Part shown: one piece after another, positions 63,735-64,000 of the stretch
How positions within the stretch are numbered: position 1 is the stretch's first letter
Layout of the letters: every line of letters begins with the position of its first letter
From: Phycisphaerales bacterium
Lineage (GTDB): Bacteria > Planctomycetota > Phycisphaerae > Phycisphaerales > SM1A02
DNA: 64,000 nt
Direction: 5' to 3'
Assembly: GCA_014238205.1 (NCBI GenBank)
Contig: JABABM010000011.1
Span: 1-64,000 of the forward strand
The notes under the pieces: model-generated
The model's database searches: none
The model's input: the letters and a program-made list of their open reading frames with translations, nothing else
Told to the model about the DNA's origin: nothing
Program-made: the position numbers and the translations under genes

Positions 63735-64000
63735 ATGACCAGAGGCCCGACACACATCCATCTCGACCGCGCCCAGGGCCTGACGCTGCAGTGGGACGAC
63801 GAGTCCAGCAGTTTCTACCCTGTCGAGCACCTCCGTAAGTACTCTCCCTCCGCCGAGGCAAGACAACTCAGGGAGGAACTGGAGCAAAACCCGCTTGCAG
63901 TGCTCCCAGCGTCGAGTGGAACAGGCGGAAAACTGCAGGCTCTCGATGTAGAACTTGTGGGCAACTATGCCCTCCGGATCCACTTCTCCGACGGACACGA
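63735..64000 (+). CDS. DUF971-domain protein (partial at right edge)
   Basis: The first 88 residues are visible. LTLQWDDESSSFYPVEHLRKYSPSAEARQ and LVGNYALRIHFSDGHD match the DUF971 (gamma-butyrobetaine hydroxylase N-terminal-like) fold, with the typical GNYALRI..SDGHD end. The internal cysteines seen in many members (PCA.C) are replaced by SPSAEA. Family members are associated with iron-sulfur proteins, but the function is not established. The stop lies beyond the window. It is divergent from pyrF. Confidence 0.8.
   Translation, partial: MTRGPTHIHLDRAQGLTLQWDDESSSFYPVEHLRKYSPSAEARQLREELEQNPLAVLPASSGTGGKLQALDVELVGNYALRIHFSDGH

Overview
The window looks like chromosomal DNA of a Gram-negative bacterium, most likely a planctomycete of the Phycisphaerae type. 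This rests on overall character: very large type IV pilin-like proteins with big ectodomains, a split-off TSCPD module of class II ribonucleotide reductase, acidic-tailed ribosomal proteins, a small four-cysteine planctomycete-style protein and moderately high GC. It is an inference, not a database result. Coding density is very high. Many neighbours overlap by 1-8 bases (ATGA or TGATG junctions), and no gene-free stretch exceeds about 290 bases apart from the leader region before tRNA-Gln. I see no insertion sequence, phage gene, CRISPR array, rRNA or integrase.

Region 1 (1-14.2 kb, minus strand) is a type IV pilus/type II secretion-like assembly locus: two PilB/GspE ATPases, a PilT ATPase, a GspF platform protein and six large pilin-like proteins chained by overlapping start and stop codons. 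The last of these runs off the left edge. Two of the pilins carry calcium-loop motifs. Region 2 (14.3-17.7 kb, plus) holds a standalone CoaB, a large NhaD/CitM-type ion transporter and ThiS-ThiG. Region 3 (17.7-26.1 kb, minus) holds phosphomannomutase, a DinG helicase, RsmG, RodA, PBP2 and Aat, including the elongation peptidoglycan pair RodA-PBP2.

Region 4 (26.1-32.4 kb, plus) holds a lamin-tail-domain protein, a structured leader with a good sigma70-type promoter, tRNA-Gln, a one-domain GlmU, Prs and the series bL25-Pth-bS6-Ssb-bL9. Region 5 (32.4-38 kb, minus) holds the TSCPD protein, Mfd, a ComEA-like protein and a GH10-fold protein that lacks both catalytic glutamates. Region 6 (38-48 kb, mostly plus) holds PurC, FolD (minus), CoaX, a divergent MnmE-like GTPase, tRNA-Arg, a PanE-like reductase, an HpnA-like epimerase, FabI, a small Cys protein (minus), a nitrilase-family hydrolase, a beta-repeat membrane protein and a small tail-anchored protein. 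Region 7 (48-64 kb, mostly minus) holds RNase III, bL34 (plus), AroK, a Fur-family regulator, UppP (plus), LigA, DacB (plus), two TlpA-like proteins, FolK, CinA, pyruvate kinase, a membrane-anchored solute-binding protein, PyrF and a partial DUF971 protein.

Most genes are housekeeping: CoA, thiamine, folate, purine, pyrimidine, cell wall, translation and repair. The most distinctive parts are the giant pilin operon, the acidic ribosomal tails, the inactive-looking GH10 protein, the degenerate MnmE, the RNA leader before tRNA-Gln, and a recurrent -10-like hexamer exactly six bases before several start codons, which suggests leaderless transcripts.
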